NCBI GenBank assembly: GCA_039929105.1
Contig: JBDSRX010000016.1
Coordinates: 1-54,403, forward strand
Origin: JBDSRX01 sp039929105
GTDB lineage: Bacteria > Patescibacteriota > Dojkabacteria > J137
Reading direction: 5' to 3'
DNA: 54,403 bases
In this document: positions 1-7,583 of the stretch, piece by piece
How positions within the stretch are numbered: position 1 is the stretch's first letter
Layout: every line of letters starts with the position of its first letter
Program-made: the position numbers and the translations under genes
The notes under the pieces: generated by a model
Databases searched by the model: none
What the model was told of the DNA's origin: nothing
Seen by the model: only the letters and a program-made list of their open reading frames with translations

Positions 1-372
1 AAAAAATATCAAGAAAACCAAGAAAAGGAAATCATTGTTGGTAAAACTCTTTATGGAATACACAAAGACGATTTTGCAATTCTTATGAATGGTGAAAACC
101 TTAGATTCTATGGATCAAGAGGACAACAAAGACTTGGTGTTTTACTTTTCAAATTAAGTCAATCAGATCACTACTTTAGTATTAAAGAGATTAAACCAAT
201 ATTCTTAGTGGACGATCTTATGAGTGAGCTTGACGATCAAAATAGATTAGTTGCCTCAGATTTAGTTTCGGAAGCTCGAAATCAATTCATCTTAACTTCA
301 GCAGATGAAGATGAAGTTCCAGAAAAGTTAAGATCTGTTTCTAACTTAATTTCATTAAAAAGGCCTGAGTGA
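1..372 (+). CDS. recF: RecF, C-terminal part (5' end outside window)
   Basis: The open frame runs in from base 1 and gives 123 residues, about the last third of a usual RecF (around 360 aa). RecF is the SMC-like ATPase that, with RecO and RecR, helps load RecA at single-strand gaps. What is seen: a G-I-H-K-D-D-F stretch matching the RecF GPHRDDF region, the ABC signature SRGQQRL at about residues 39-45, and a Walker B/D-loop reading FLVDDLMSELDD at about 71-82. The frame ends in TGA. The gene converges on the next one, with hairpins between them. The family call is firm because signature and Walker B come in the right order and spacing. Confidence 0.9.
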   Translation, partial: KKYQENQEKEIIVGKTLYGIHKDDFAILMNGENLRFYGSRGQQRLGVLLFKLSQSDHYFSIKEIKPIFLVDDLMSELDDQNRLVASDLVSEARNQFILTSADEDEVPEKLRSVSNLISLKRPE

Positions 373-444
373 GCAGTTTAGTCAGCAAATAGAAAAGCCT
401 ATGTTACAGGCTAATCAGAAAAGCACGAAATACGAATAAAGAAA

Positions 445-473
445 TCCAAAAAGAATCCCACTTAGAGTGGGAT
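445..473 (-). terminator. Rho-independent terminator between convergent genes
   Basis: A perfect 7-bp stem (ATCCCAC/GTGGGAT, 455-473, 5-nt loop) is followed on the minus strand by TTCTTTTTGG. It lies 41 bases past the stop of the zinc-ribbon gene. It is nested in a wider inverted repeat, GCACGAA at 423-429 and TTCGTGC at 501-507, so it may also serve recF on the other strand. Confidence 0.75.
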
Positions 474-513
474 ATGCTTTTAATTTTGTGAATCTCGATA
501 TTCGTGCATTTGA

Positions 514-885
514 TTATTCTTCTGTAAACAAAACATTAAAATCGTTAATATTTTTAACTTCTTTTAATGCAATTAAAGCATCTAAAATTTCATCATTTTC
601 TAATAGATCTGCAGTAGAATACTTTCTCATTTCAGAATTAGAAACATCTGTTTTTAATAATGCCTTTTTACCTGTTAAAACACCATCTGATGGAGAATTT
701 AGATACATTAAGTAACTATTTCCACAGTTGTGGCAATCTAATCTGCAAGAAATTCCAGTAGGATCTTGATTGATTATTTCAATATCTGATTTGTTATGTC
801 TCGCTCCACACTTATCACAGAAATTTGGAATTAAAGCGGTAAGTTGTTGAGTTAACTGAGAGTTATTTGGATTTTTAGGTGGCAT
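514..885 (-). CDS. Conserved-looking zinc-ribbon protein of unknown function
   Basis: I do not recognise this 123-residue protein beyond its fold hint. It carries a CxxC knuckle (C23, C26: CDKCGARH) and a second set CxxxCxxC (C47, C51, C54: CHNCGNSY), the pattern of a small zinc ribbon. A mostly helical acidic C-terminal half follows. There is no signal peptide or membrane segment, so it is probably cytoplasmic. It is the last gene of the minus-strand ribosomal run but sits 183 bases below yraN across two heptad arrays, so it may have its own promoter. Zinc ribbons of this size often bind nucleic acid or ribosomes, but that is inference only. Confidence 0.7.
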   Translation of the reverse strand: MPPKNPNNSQLTQQLTALIPNFCDKCGARHNKSDIEIINQDPTGISCRLDCHNCGNSYLMYLNSPSDGVLTGKKALLKTDVSNSEMRKYSTADLLENDEILDALIALKEVKNINDFNVLFTEE

Positions 886-892
886 CTTTTGA

Positions 893-920
893 AATTTTTA
901 ATTTATAATTTGAAAACAAT
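893..920. repeat. Heptad array, 4 x 7 bp
   Basis: Four consecutive 7-bp units: AATTTTT, AATTTAT, AATTTGA, AAACAAT. It lies directly upstream of the zinc-ribbon gene start. It belongs to the class of four-unit arrays seen across the window; A+T richness makes this example weaker than those in valS. Confidence 0.5.
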
Positions 921-981
921 TCTCAATAATACAATTTAATAATGTTTTAAACATTTTTACATTATAAACTCTTCAATTATT

Positions 982-1009
982 TAAAAATTTAAAATTGTAA
1001 CTTAAAAAT
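982..1009. repeat. Heptad array, 4 x 7 bp
   Basis: Four 7-bp units: TAAAAAT, TTAAAAT, TGTAACT, TAAAAAT. It lies between yraN and the zinc-ribbon gene. The first and last units are identical. Confidence 0.5.
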
Positions 1010-1067
1010 TATTCGTTCTAGCACTCTTATTATAAACCTGCTAACTGTAATTTGGCAAATATATTCA

Positions 1068-1448
1068 TCAGTTGGTCAGGCTTATGAACTCGAAATGGTC
1101 TATCTTATAACTATTTCCGGGATATTTTTGAATTGCTATAGAGTCTAATCTCCAAGGGCTTTGTTTCAAACTATTCTTAAGTAACCATTTATCTATAGTT
1201 TTCTTTAAGAACATTTTCTTCTTTTTGGAGATTGCATTGAAAACTGAGAACTCAGAAAGTGCATAAATACTTTTTACCTCAACAAAGACGATAAAATCCT
1301 CAAAAGACATGATCAAGTCAATTTCTCCACCCTTAACAGTAAAGTTACGCTCAACCAGCTCATAGCCCTTATTTTGAAGGTAATTTAATGCTAAATCTTC
1401 AGAAATTCTACCCTTAGCTCGTGTAGAGGCAGGGTTTGAAGAATTCAT
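1068..1448 (-). CDS. yraN: YraN/UPF0102 family endonuclease-like protein
   Basis: The 126-residue length fits UPF0102. The family has a PD-(D/E)xK nuclease fold related to archaeal Holliday-junction resolvases; its cellular role is not settled. Visible motifs: an N-terminal G-R-x-x-E-D-x-A-x-x-Y-L helix, then G-G-E-I-D-L-I (catalytic Asp) and V-F-V-E-V-K-S (the E-x-K pair) at about residues 40-60. It starts 12 bases after the rpsI stop and so probably shares the ribosomal transcript. The second half is lysine-rich, as expected for a DNA-binding face. Confidence 0.85.
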   Translation of the reverse strand: MNSSNPASTRAKGRISEDLALNYLQNKGYELVERNFTVKGGEIDLIMSFEDFIVFVEVKSIYALSEFSVFNAISKKKKMFLKKTIDKWLLKNSLKQSPWRLDSIAIQKYPGNSYKIDHFEFISLTN

Positions 1449-1460
1449 TGATAAAATGGA

Positions 1461-1850
1461 TTAACGCTTTGAGTATTGTTCTGCTCTTCTTGCCTTTCTT
1501 AATCCTGGTTTCTTTCTTTCAACCATTCTAGGATCTCTAGTGATTAAGTCAGCCATCTTTAATGCTTTCTTTTTATCTGGGAACATCTTAGCGATTGCTC
1601 TTGCGATAGCATGTTGAACAGCTTCTAATTGTGAGTACTTTCCACCTCCAACTACTTTCGCAGTGAATGAGTAAGTTTTGAAGTCTAAATCTGCAGCTTT
1701 AAAAGGAATTTCTAAAACCTTTTGATCTTCTGCATGAACATATAATTGGTCTACAGCTTTCTCGTTAATTTGATTAACTCCATTCTTCTTATACAATCTT
1801 AATGTTGCTGTTGATGTTTTTCTTCTTCCTATTGTGTAGATATATTCCAT
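1461..1850 (-). CDS. rpsI: 30S ribosomal protein S9
   Basis: A 129-residue S9 of normal length. It opens with YIYTIGRRKTSTATLRLY, the conserved GRRK(T/S)A start. The C-terminal KARRAEQYSKR is the basic tail that in other bacteria reaches the tRNA anticodon arm in the P site. The ATG has the A/T-rich upstream sequence TTAAAAATATAAT and no Shine-Dalgarno. It follows rplM by one base, the classical L13-S9 pair. Confidence 0.98.
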   Translation of the reverse strand: MEYIYTIGRRKTSTATLRLYKKNGVNQINEKAVDQLYVHAEDQKVLEIPFKAADLDFKTYSFTAKVVGGGKYSQLEAVQHAIARAIAKMFPDKKKALKMADLITRDPRMVERKKPGLRKARRAEQYSKR

Positions 1851-1851
1851 A

Positions 1852-2298
1852 TTATATTTTTAATTTCTTTAAATCTAAAACTACTGGTTTTTGAGCTTCG
1901 TGATTATGCTCTGTACCTGTATAAATTTTTAAGTTAGCCATCATTTTATCAGCTTGCTTAGTCTTTGGTAACATTCCTCTTACAGCGATCTCAATTGGTC
2001 TATCTGCATGAGCAATCATCATTTCATCTAAAGATCTAAATTTTAATCCACCAGCGAATCCTGAGTAACTCTTATAGAATTTAGTCATTCCTCTCTTTGG
2101 TGTGTAGTCAACCTTAGCTGCGTTAATTACTACAACGTGAGTCATTGGTTCATGATAATCTCTTACCATTCTATCCATCTTACCTTGTAGAACTTCTGCA
2201 ACTTTAGATGCAACTAATCCGATTCTTTTACCTTCTGCATCTACGATGTACCATTTCTCTTCTATTAAATTTTGTGATATTGAACTTATACTTTTCAT
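1852..2298 (-). CDS. rplM: 50S ribosomal protein L13
   Basis: A 148-residue L13. EEKWYIVDAEGKRIGLVAS at the N-terminus and the central GMLPKTKQADKMMANLKIYTG match the conserved family blocks. L13 is an early assembly protein of the large subunit. The ATG is preceded by an A/T tract (TTAATAAAATAAT) without a Shine-Dalgarno. It is paired with rpsI downstream and separated from rplQ upstream by a REP-like element, so S13-L17 and L13-S9 could be separately tuned. Confidence 0.98.
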   Translation of the reverse strand: MKSISSISQNLIEEKWYIVDAEGKRIGLVASKVAEVLQGKMDRMVRDYHEPMTHVVVINAAKVDYTPKRGMTKFYKSYSGFAGGLKFRSLDEMMIAHADRPIEIAVRGMLPKTKQADKMMANLKIYTGTEHNHEAQKPVVLDLKKLKI

Positions 2299-2327
2299 AT
2301 TATTTTATTAATTACTTTTATTATTTA

Positions 2328-2387
2328 GATCCTTCGATGTGCTCAGGATAACAAAAATCTGAATTCGCTATGCTCATTTAGATTTTT
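2328..2387. repeat. REP-like double hairpin overlapping the rplQ stop
   Basis: The first part, 2328-2349, is GATCCTTCGA...CTCAGGAT with an ATCCT/AGGAT stem. The second part is a long-armed hairpin, AAAAATCT at 2353-2360 pairing with AGATTTTT at 2380-2387. The rplQ stop codon (2374-2376) lies inside the second hairpin, so the last few codons of rplQ come from the element. The same two-part design appears at 23031-23092. Confidence 0.55.
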
Positions 2388-2859
2388 TAGTTACTTTAGA
2401 TACTGCTTTCTTTACTCTTCCTGCTACAGATTTTGCATCTTCCTTCTTCTTTCTCTTCTCTAATAATTTCTCTGTTTCTGATTTCTTAGTTTTTTCTCCA
2501 AAGTTTACAAGCATAATATAAGCTTGTTCTGCATTATCTCCTTTTCTAGGTAAAGTCTTAATAACTCTAGTATATCCAGAATTTCTGTCTTGGCATTTTG
2601 TTTCTACAACACTGTAGAATCTAGTCATAGCTCTTTCGTTTGAGTTAAAGAAACTTTGAATAACGTGCTTTCCTCCAACTGTTCCCTTCTTAGCATGCGT
2701 TACTAATCTATCAAAGTAAGACTTTACAATCTTAGCTTTTGTAGGTGTTGTTTTAATTTTCTCTGCAATAACTAAATCTAATACAAGAGATCTAACTAAA
2801 GCATCTCTGTGAGACTGAGTTTTACCTTGCATTCTATGTTTTTTAATTCCCTTGTTCAT
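2374..2859 (-). CDS. rplQ: 50S ribosomal protein L17
   Basis: L17 core at residues 1-120: it starts NKGIKKHRMQGKTQSHRDAL and contains LVLDLVIAEKIKTTPTKAKIVKSY, the hallmark helix of L17. At 161 aa it is longer than a typical L17 (about 115-125 aa) because of a roughly 40-residue Lys/Ala-rich C-terminal extension; the end of this tail is encoded by a REP-like hairpin. It starts four bases past the rpoA stop, the usual rpoA-rplQ order. No Shine-Dalgarno is visible before the ATG. Confidence 0.97.
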   Translation of the reverse strand: MNKGIKKHRMQGKTQSHRDALVRSLVLDLVIAEKIKTTPTKAKIVKSYFDRLVTHAKKGTVGGKHVIQSFFNSNERAMTRFYSVVETKCQDRNSGYTRVIKTLPRKGDNAEQAYIMLVNFGEKTKKSETEKLLEKRKKKEDAKSVAGRVKKAVSKVTKKSK

Positions 2860-2863
2860 GGTT

Positions 2864-3877
2864 TTACACTAATTTAATAGAGTATTTCTTCAATACTTCA
2901 AGTAATTCTAAGTAACTCTTGCTTCCCATTCCTCTAATGCTTGCAACTTCTTCCTCTGTTAATCCTTCTAGAGTTCTTAAGTTTTCATAATTAGATTTTA
3001 GTAAAGCGTTTGTTAATCTAGTTGATAAGTTTAGGTCTGCAACTTTAATAGGTGCTTCTTTTACAACAACCTTAGCTTGTTCTTCTTGTTCCTTTTGCAT
3101 TGCGTTTACAGCAATTGTTACTTCCTTTCCAGAAAGCATTTGCTCTGTTTGAGTAATCAAGTGATTTGTCATTTGAGCTAAGATATCAGAAGCTACATGT
3201 AATGCTTCAACTGATGTTACTGCTCCATTTGTTTCGATAGTTAAATCTAATTGGTCTAACTCTGTTTCTCTTCCAACTCTAGCTGGTGTAATTGCATAGT
3301 TTACTAATTTAACAGGAGAGAAATTAGCATCTAATGGAAGAACTCCTAGTTCTTTTCTCATGTCTTCGTTTGGAAGAGCATATCCAACGCCTCTTTCTAT
3401 TGTTAAAGTAGCTTTAAACTTAGCTTTTGCACTTGTTAGTCTTGTAATTACATATTCTGGGTTAACAACTTCGATATTTTGATTTTTCTCAATATCTCCT
3501 GCTGTAACTTCTACAACTTGTCCATTCTTTCCTGTTACATTAATTTCTACTGTGATTGGATCTAAAGATTTAGAAATAACAACAACATTCTTTAAAGAAA
3601 GAGCTACTGTTAAAACATCATCACTTAATCCATCCATAGATGAATATTCATGATCTACTCCTTCGATTTTAACTGCTGTAACAGCAGATCCTGGGATGCT
3701 AGATAATAAAGTTCTTCTTAAGAATGTACCTAAAGTACTTCCGTATCCTTGTGGCAAAGGTCCAATTTGAAATGTATCTGAATTAGATGCACTTTGTACC
3801 TTTTTTATGTTGAACTGTTTAAGAGAAATCATAAGATTCTGGTTATAAGATTTAGTTTTATCTAGAATATAGTTCAA
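2864..3877 (-). CDS. rpoA: DNA-directed RNA polymerase subunit alpha
   Basis: The N-terminal dimerisation domain shows GPLPQGYGSTLGTFLRRTLL, the family's PLERGYGTTLGNSLRR block. After a linker, the C-terminal domain (about 275-337) has two helix-hairpin-helix stretches ending in IRGMGSKSYLELLEVL, which in other alpha subunits contact UP elements and regulators. Two starts are possible. Met1 at 3877 has AGGAAAG seven bases upstream but overlaps the rpsD end by 20 bases. Met16 at 3832 gives an N-terminus closer to the family norm. I report the longer form; the enzyme call does not depend on it. Confidence 0.96.
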   Translation of the reverse strand: MNYILDKTKSYNQNLMISLKQFNIKKVQSASNSDTFQIGPLPQGYGSTLGTFLRRTLLSSIPGSAVTAVKIEGVDHEYSSMDGLSDDVLTVALSLKNVVVISKSLDPITVEINVTGKNGQVVEVTAGDIEKNQNIEVVNPEYVITRLTSAKAKFKATLTIERGVGYALPNEDMRKELGVLPLDANFSPVKLVNYAITPARVGRETELDQLDLTIETNGAVTSVEALHVASDILAQMTNHLITQTEQMLSGKEVTIAVNAMQKEQEEQAKVVVKEAPIKVADLNLSTRLTNALLKSNYENLRTLEGLTEEEVASIRGMGSKSYLELLEVLKKYSIKLV

Positions 3878-4454
3878 TAATTAATCTTTCCTTTATTGTC
3901 TTGTCCATATCATCTCTAACAGGAACATTTTTAACTTTTCCGCCCTTCTCTAGTTTTGTTAACCAAGCTGGAACTACGGCTGCTTTATTCTTCTCTGAAA
4001 TTTCTTTCATGTAAGTTGAATCAGCTATTTCTTTAAATTTAATTTCATCTCCAACTTTTACAATTGTAGATGGAATATTATGTTTCTTTCCGTTAACAGT
4101 AATATGTCCGTGAGTTACAAATTGTCTTGCCATTCTTCTTGTAGTTGCAAATCCTAATCTATAAACAACATTGTCCATTCTCATTTCTAATAACTGCACA
4201 AGTCCTAATGCTGTGTTTCCTGGTGACTTTAATGCTAATTTATAGAATCTAACAAATTGAGACTCGTTCATTCCGAACATTCTCTTTACTTTTTGTTTCT
4301 CTCTAAATTGAATAGCATAGTCAGAAGGTCTCTTTTTTAGCACTGGGAATTGACCAGGTAAAGACGTTCTTCTTTTCCATTTATCAGAAGATCCAAGAAC
4401 TGTTTCTCCTTCTCTTCTATTGATTCTCCATTTTGGTCCTATATATCTTGACAT
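3858..4454 (-). CDS. rpsD: 30S ribosomal protein S4
   Basis: A 198-residue S4. The S4 RNA-binding domain is at about 90-155 (RMDNVVYRLGFATTRRMARQ, then HGHITVNGKKHNIPS). The N-terminal segment has no cysteines, so it is the zinc-free type. S4 nucleates assembly of the 30S body and is often the autogenous repressor of the alpha operon. It lies between rpsK and rpoA, with a REP-like hairpin in the 56-base rpsK-rpsD gap. Confidence 0.98.
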   Translation of the reverse strand: MSRYIGPKWRINRREGETVLGSSDKWKRRTSLPGQFPVLKKRPSDYAIQFREKQKVKRMFGMNESQFVRFYKLALKSPGNTALGLVQLLEMRMDNVVYRLGFATTRRMARQFVTHGHITVNGKKHNIPSTIVKVGDEIKFKEIADSTYMKEISEKNKAAVVPAWLTKLEKGGKVKNVPVRDDMDKTIKERLIIELYSR

Positions 4455-4477
4455 ATTATTATTCTAATTTAATAAGT

Positions 4478-4504
4478 TCCCTCGATCCGATAACGGACAT
4501 GGGA
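4478..4504. repeat. REP-like stem-loop in rpsK-rpsD gap
   Basis: Nested stems: outer TCCC (4478-4481) with GGGA (4501-4504), inner TCCG (4486-4489) with CGGA (4494-4497) around an ATAA loop. The outer sequence TCCCTCGA resembles the repeat flanking the GIY-YIG gene. It lacks a U-tract on the minus strand, so it is more likely a repeat or processing site than a terminator. Confidence 0.45.
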
Positions 4505-4510
4505 TGTTAA

Positions 4511-4927
4511 TTATTTCTTTGGTTTCTTTCTAGACTTTGTTCCTCCGTGTGGTACTGGAGTCTTGTCTATAAGAGATGTAATTCTTAATCCTGCTGCTCT
4601 TACTCCTTTTACTGCTGCTTGTCTTCCTATTCCTACTCCATCAACAATCACTTCAGATTCTCTTGCACCTACTTGCATAGCTTTTAATGCTGCGTCTTCT
4701 CCTGCTTTTGTTGCTGCGTATGCTGTACTCTTTTTACTACCTTTAAATCCAACTAACCCACAGCTTGAATATGAAATCACATTTCCAGCGTAGTCAGTTA
4801 CACTAATAATTGTATTGTTATACGTTGAGTTTACTCTTACTAAAACCTTTGGTACTGAAATCTTAGCTTTTTTCTTTTTAACAACTTTCTCTACTTTTTT
4901 CTTCTCAGCTACTACTTTCTTAGCCAT
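4511..4927 (-). CDS. rpsK: 30S ribosomal protein S11
   Basis: A 138-residue S11 with a lysine-rich N-terminal extension (about 25 residues) before VLVRVNSTYNNTIISVTD. The C-terminal VDKTPVPHGG-type end is present as IDKTPVPHGGTKSRKKPKK. S11 lies on the 30S platform near the E site. The ATG is preceded by ATTAATATAAAATA and no Shine-Dalgarno. Confidence 0.98.
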   Translation of the reverse strand: MAKKVVAEKKKVEKVVKKKKAKISVPKVLVRVNSTYNNTIISVTDYAGNVISYSSCGLVGFKGSKKSTAYAATKAGEDAALKAMQVGARESEVIVDGVGIGRQAAVKGVRAAGLRITSLIDKTPVPHGGTKSRKKPKK

Positions 4928-4953
4928 TATTTTATATTAATATATTTATAAGA

Positions 4954-5334
4954 TTATTTTGCTACTTTGACTGCTAAACCTCCAACAGGTCTTGCTTTAC
5001 CTTTTCTTGTTCTTGTATTACTCTTAGTGTTTTGACCTCTAACTGGTAATCCAGCCTTATGTCTTAAACCTCTATAAGCTCTAATATCTTTTAATCTTTT
5101 GATTGCTTGGAAAACAACTTGTTTTACTTGTCCTTCTGTAGGAACTCCTGTTTCAATGTAAGCGTAAATCTTCTTAATTTCGTCATCTGTTAAATCTTTA
5201 ACTCTTTTATCAGGGCTAACTTTAGTAGCAGTTAAAATCTTTCTTGAAGTAGATAATCCGATACCGTAAATATAGGTTAATCCTATTTCTACTCTTTTCT
5301 CGTTTGGAACTTCAATTCCTGCAATTCTAGCCAC
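4954..5334 (-). CDS. rpsM: 30S ribosomal protein S13
   Basis: A 126-residue S13 starting with GTG (ARIAGIEVPNEKRVEIGLTY). The IYGIGLSTSRKIL helix-hairpin and RGLRHKAGLPVRGQNTKSN are the conserved RNA-contact blocks. The C-terminal TRTRKGKARPVGGLAVKVAK is slightly different from the usual K-K tail. It follows rpmJ in the standard order. Confidence 0.98.
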   Translation of the reverse strand: MARIAGIEVPNEKRVEIGLTYIYGIGLSTSRKILTATKVSPDKRVKDLTDDEIKKIYAYIETGVPTEGQVKQVVFQAIKRLKDIRAYRGLRHKAGLPVRGQNTKSNTRTRKGKARPVGGLAVKVAK

Positions 5335-5364
5335 AATAAAATAATTAAAAATTAATTAGAAAAA

Positions 5365-5517
5365 TTATCCTTGTCTTTGTTTATGTTTAGGGTTTACTTT
5401 GCAGTAAACATAGTAAGTAGGTTTCATTGAAACCTTACCGTTACCGATAACCTTTTTGTTTCTTCTTACGATGTAACAATATCTACATCTCTTTTTTATA
5501 CTTGATTTTACTTTCAT
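5365..5517 (-). CDS. rpmJ: 50S ribosomal protein L36, enlarged form
   Basis: A 50-residue frame. It begins MKVKSSIKKRCRYCYIVRRN and ends YCKVNPKHKQRQG, which are the two halves of L36 (usually 37-38 aa). The zinc ligands C11, C14, C39 and H45 are retained. The extra residues lie between the halves, about positions 21-36, and include GKVSMKPTYYVY. It lies between infA and rpsM, exactly where L36 sits in other bacteria. Context plus both conserved ends make the call secure despite the size. Confidence 0.95.
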   Translation of the reverse strand: MKVKSSIKKRCRYCYIVRRNKKVIGNGKVSMKPTYYVYCKVNPKHKQRQG

Positions 5518-5578
5518 AGTTTAAAATTCAAATTAGCAAATGCATTTATAACAAATTTCAGGCCGAATGTAAATACCT

Positions 5579-5869
5579 TTAAGCAATTACGGGCACTTTT
5601 CTATCGGTCAAACGGAAAGTAATTATTCCGCTATCTATATCGTATAAGGATATCTTGATTCTCACCTTATCACCTTTCTTAATTTCTATAAACCTGTTCC
5701 TCATTTTACCTGAAACATAGCAAATAACGCTGTGTTTAAGACCTTGGAAATCTACATCAACTCTGTATCTCATTTCTGGAAAAACTTCTGACACTACTCC
5801 TTCAAGGGTAATCTTGTCGTCTTCTTTCTCCTTCTTTTCTTTTTTGGTTTCTTTCTTATTATTTTTCAA
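5579..5869 (-). CDS. infA: Translation initiation factor IF-1
   Basis: The OB-fold is at about residues 20-90: EGVVSEVFPEMRYRVDVDF, YVSGKMRNRFIEIKKGDKVRI, SLYDIDSGIITFRL, matching the SGKMR-x5-I-x3-GD-x-V signature. Before it lies a charged Lys/Glu stretch (KKETKKEKKEKEDD), longer than in typical 71-73 aa IF-1. The only ordinary start codon in this frame is TTG at 5869, which has no Shine-Dalgarno, so the exact start is uncertain. IF-1 blocks the A site during initiation. The gene heads the ribosomal run. Confidence 0.95.
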   Translation of the reverse strand: MKNNKKETKKEKKEKEDDKITLEGVVSEVFPEMRYRVDVDFQGLKHSVICYVSGKMRNRFIEIKKGDKVRIKISLYDIDSGIITFRLTDRKVPVIA

Positions 5870-5919
5870 AAAGTTTGTGAATTCTACTAAATTAAACGGA
5901 ATATATCAATATGTATTGG

Positions 5920-6684
5920 TTATATTTCGTGATTTCTTTTTTTATCTCCACTTAATTTTAATCCAGTTAGAATTAAAACTGCGGCAACTATTATTGTAGC
6001 AGCAGATCCAATGTCATCAGTTACACCAGTAACTGGGATAGTGGTACCAACTGTTGTTCCTCCAGTTGTAGTTGTTTGTGAGATTGGTGGTGGGGTTGCA
6101 CCTGTAGTAGTTGTAGTTGCTGAACCTGTAGCAGCTTGAACTGTAACTGATAATTGATTAGGGGTAAATGATACTCCAACTCCACTCTGTCTTATTAATC
6201 TACTTCCACTAGCGTCTTGTATTATTTTAATAGTTGGACTGCCAGCTGCTTGTGCTTGAAACTGAATTTCTGCAACATCTCTATTAACAGCAAAAGGATT
6301 TCCACTATCTGTTTTTGCGATTAAAGTTATTCTACCATTTTGTGAAACAGTATTGTCTATTTCTGCATTCTCAACTGTAAATATTGTGTCTAGTAGTTTT
6401 ACTTGAGTTCCCGCAGTAGTTGGATCTTGGTCCACTACTTGTAATTTAGTAGCGTCGAAATCTATTATTATTCTATATTCGTTAATAGTTACTGTGTTTG
6501 TTTTAATTTCTACAGTTACTTTAAATTTATCTCCTACATTTACAGATGTTTTATCTGAACGCATAAGCATACTAGATGTAAGTGTACTTCCACCTCCAGT
6601 ATCAATGGTTCCAAACGTCGGTTGAGCCGTCGCATCTATTGTTTGCGCTTTTACTATTGGAAATAAATTTATCAAATTGGACAC
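5920..6684 (-). CDS. Secreted cohesin-like protein with sorting-type C-terminus
   Basis: 254 residues. Residues about 40-185 look like a cohesin-type beta-sandwich (SVNVGDKFKVTVEI..., YRIIIDFDATKLQVVD, GRITLIAKTDSG, VAEIQFQAQAAGSPTI). A Thr/Gly/Ser/Pro linker follows (about 185-215), then IPVTG (216-220), a hydrophobic helix (226-244) and a basic tail GDKKRNHEI. That order is the layout of an LPxTG cell-wall sorting signal or a C-terminal membrane anchor. The start is GTG, giving only a short leader ending KAQ; upstream codons would extend the hydrophobic leader but no usual start exists there. It is likely a surface protein. No sortase is in the window. Confidence 0.7.
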   Translation of the reverse strand: MSNLINLFPIVKAQTIDATAQPTFGTIDTGGGSTLTSSMLMRSDKTSVNVGDKFKVTVEIKTNTVTINEYRIIIDFDATKLQVVDQDPTTAGTQVKLLDTIFTVENAEIDNTVSQNGRITLIAKTDSGNPFAVNRDVAEIQFQAQAAGSPTIKIIQDASGSRLIRQSGVGVSFTPNQLSVTVQAATGSATTTTTGATPPPISQTTTTGGTTVGTTIPVTGVTDDIGSAATIIVAAVLILTGLKLSGDKKRNHEI

Positions 6685-6715
6685 AAAAAACGAACTTAAA
6701 GGTAAGCTTGAACTT

Positions 6716-6723
6716 ATTATACA
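6716..6723 (-). promoter_or_regulatory. -10 box for cohesin-like gene
   Basis: On the minus strand the sequence reads TGTATAAT, with TATAAT at 6721-6716. It is 31 bases upstream of the GTG start. This placement supports transcription starting after any longer in-frame extension, and so favours the GTG start. No clear -35 is seen. Confidence 0.45.
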
Positions 6724-6753
6724 TTTTTTATAAAACTGGGTGGGTATTTTGGT

Positions 6754-6759
6754 TATAAT
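6754..6759 (+). promoter_or_regulatory. -10 box for the 6.8-kb glycosyltransferase run
   Basis: A perfect TATAAT 28 bases before the ATG at 6788, preceded by TTTTGGT. There is no good -35 hexamer. It faces away from the cohesin-gene promoter, making a short divergent promoter region. Confidence 0.45.
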
Positions 6760-6787
6760 TTGATTGATAATTCTTATTAATAAATAA

Positions 6788-7582
6788 ATGCCAAAAGTTT
6801 CTGTAGTAATTGTTACATGGAATAATGAGAGAGATATCGAGGAATGTCTTGATAGCTTAAAGAATCAAACCTTTAAAGATTTTAATGTAGTGGTTGTAGA
6901 TAATAATTCTAAAGACGGGACGAAGAAAATAGTTAGAGAAAAGTATTCTGATTTTGCTCATCTTCTAGAATTGCCAAAGAATATATATTTAACTGGAGGA
7001 AATAATCATGGAATTCAATTTGCGATTGCAAACTTTAATCCAGAATTTATTCTTGTATTAAATCCAGACACAAAGTGTGATGAAAATCTAATTCAAGAAC
7101 TTCTTAAACCAATGTTTAATTCTATTGTTGGAGCAGTTGGACCGAAAGTAAGATTTTATAAAAATAAAAATGATGGATTAATAAATTCAGCAGGAATTTT
7201 ATACGATGGATTTAGACAAGCATATGATGTTGGATTTTTAGAAAAAGATGAAGGACAATTTGATGAACAAAAAGAAGTTTTTGGCGTTACTGGAGCATGC
7301 ATTCTTTATAGAACAAAAATGCTTCAAGATATTGGATATTATTGGGAAAAAATAAAATTGTATCTAGATGAAGTAGAAATGTTTATACGTGCACAAAAGA
7401 AAGGATGGAAAGTTGTTTATCAACCAACCACTGTATTGCACCATAAGTACATGCAATCCACAGACAAGCTAAAAACTAAAAGAATTGAAAAAGTAAAAAG
7501 AGATGCATGGTTATGGATTTCTTTACGACATTACTCTCTTAGATCTAAAATAGCGATGGCTAAATGGTGGATGGGAAAATAA
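6788..7582 (+). CDS. Family 2 glycosyltransferase (rhamnosyltransferase-like)
   Basis: 264 residues, GT-A fold. The nucleotide-sugar site begins VSVVIVTWNNERDIEECLDSL, with VVVDNNSKDGT as the first acidic motif and LVLNPDTK as the DxD-equivalent. GVTGACILYR and the ELDEVEMFIRAQKKG-like stretch (LYLDEVEMFIRAQKKGWKV) are the usual acceptor-side blocks of bacterial O-antigen/rhamnosyl GT2 proteins. There is no membrane helix, so it acts on the cytoplasmic face. One base separates it from the next gene, so the two are co-transcribed. Donor and acceptor sugars cannot be read from sequence. Confidence 0.88.
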   Translation: MPKVSVVIVTWNNERDIEECLDSLKNQTFKDFNVVVVDNNSKDGTKKIVREKYSDFAHLLELPKNIYLTGGNNHGIQFAIANFNPEFILVLNPDTKCDENLIQELLKPMFNSIVGAVGPKVRFYKNKNDGLINSAGILYDGFRQAYDVGFLEKDEGQFDEQKEVFGVTGACILYRTKMLQDIGYYWEKIKLYLDEVEMFIRAQKKGWKVVYQPTTVLHHKYMQSTDKLKTKRIEKVKRDAWLWISLRHYSLRSKIAMAKWWMGK

Positions 7583-7583
7583 T

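Noticed and set aside
467..715. Plus-strand 82-residue ORF
   Set aside because: It is antisense to the zinc-ribbon gene and has no family features.
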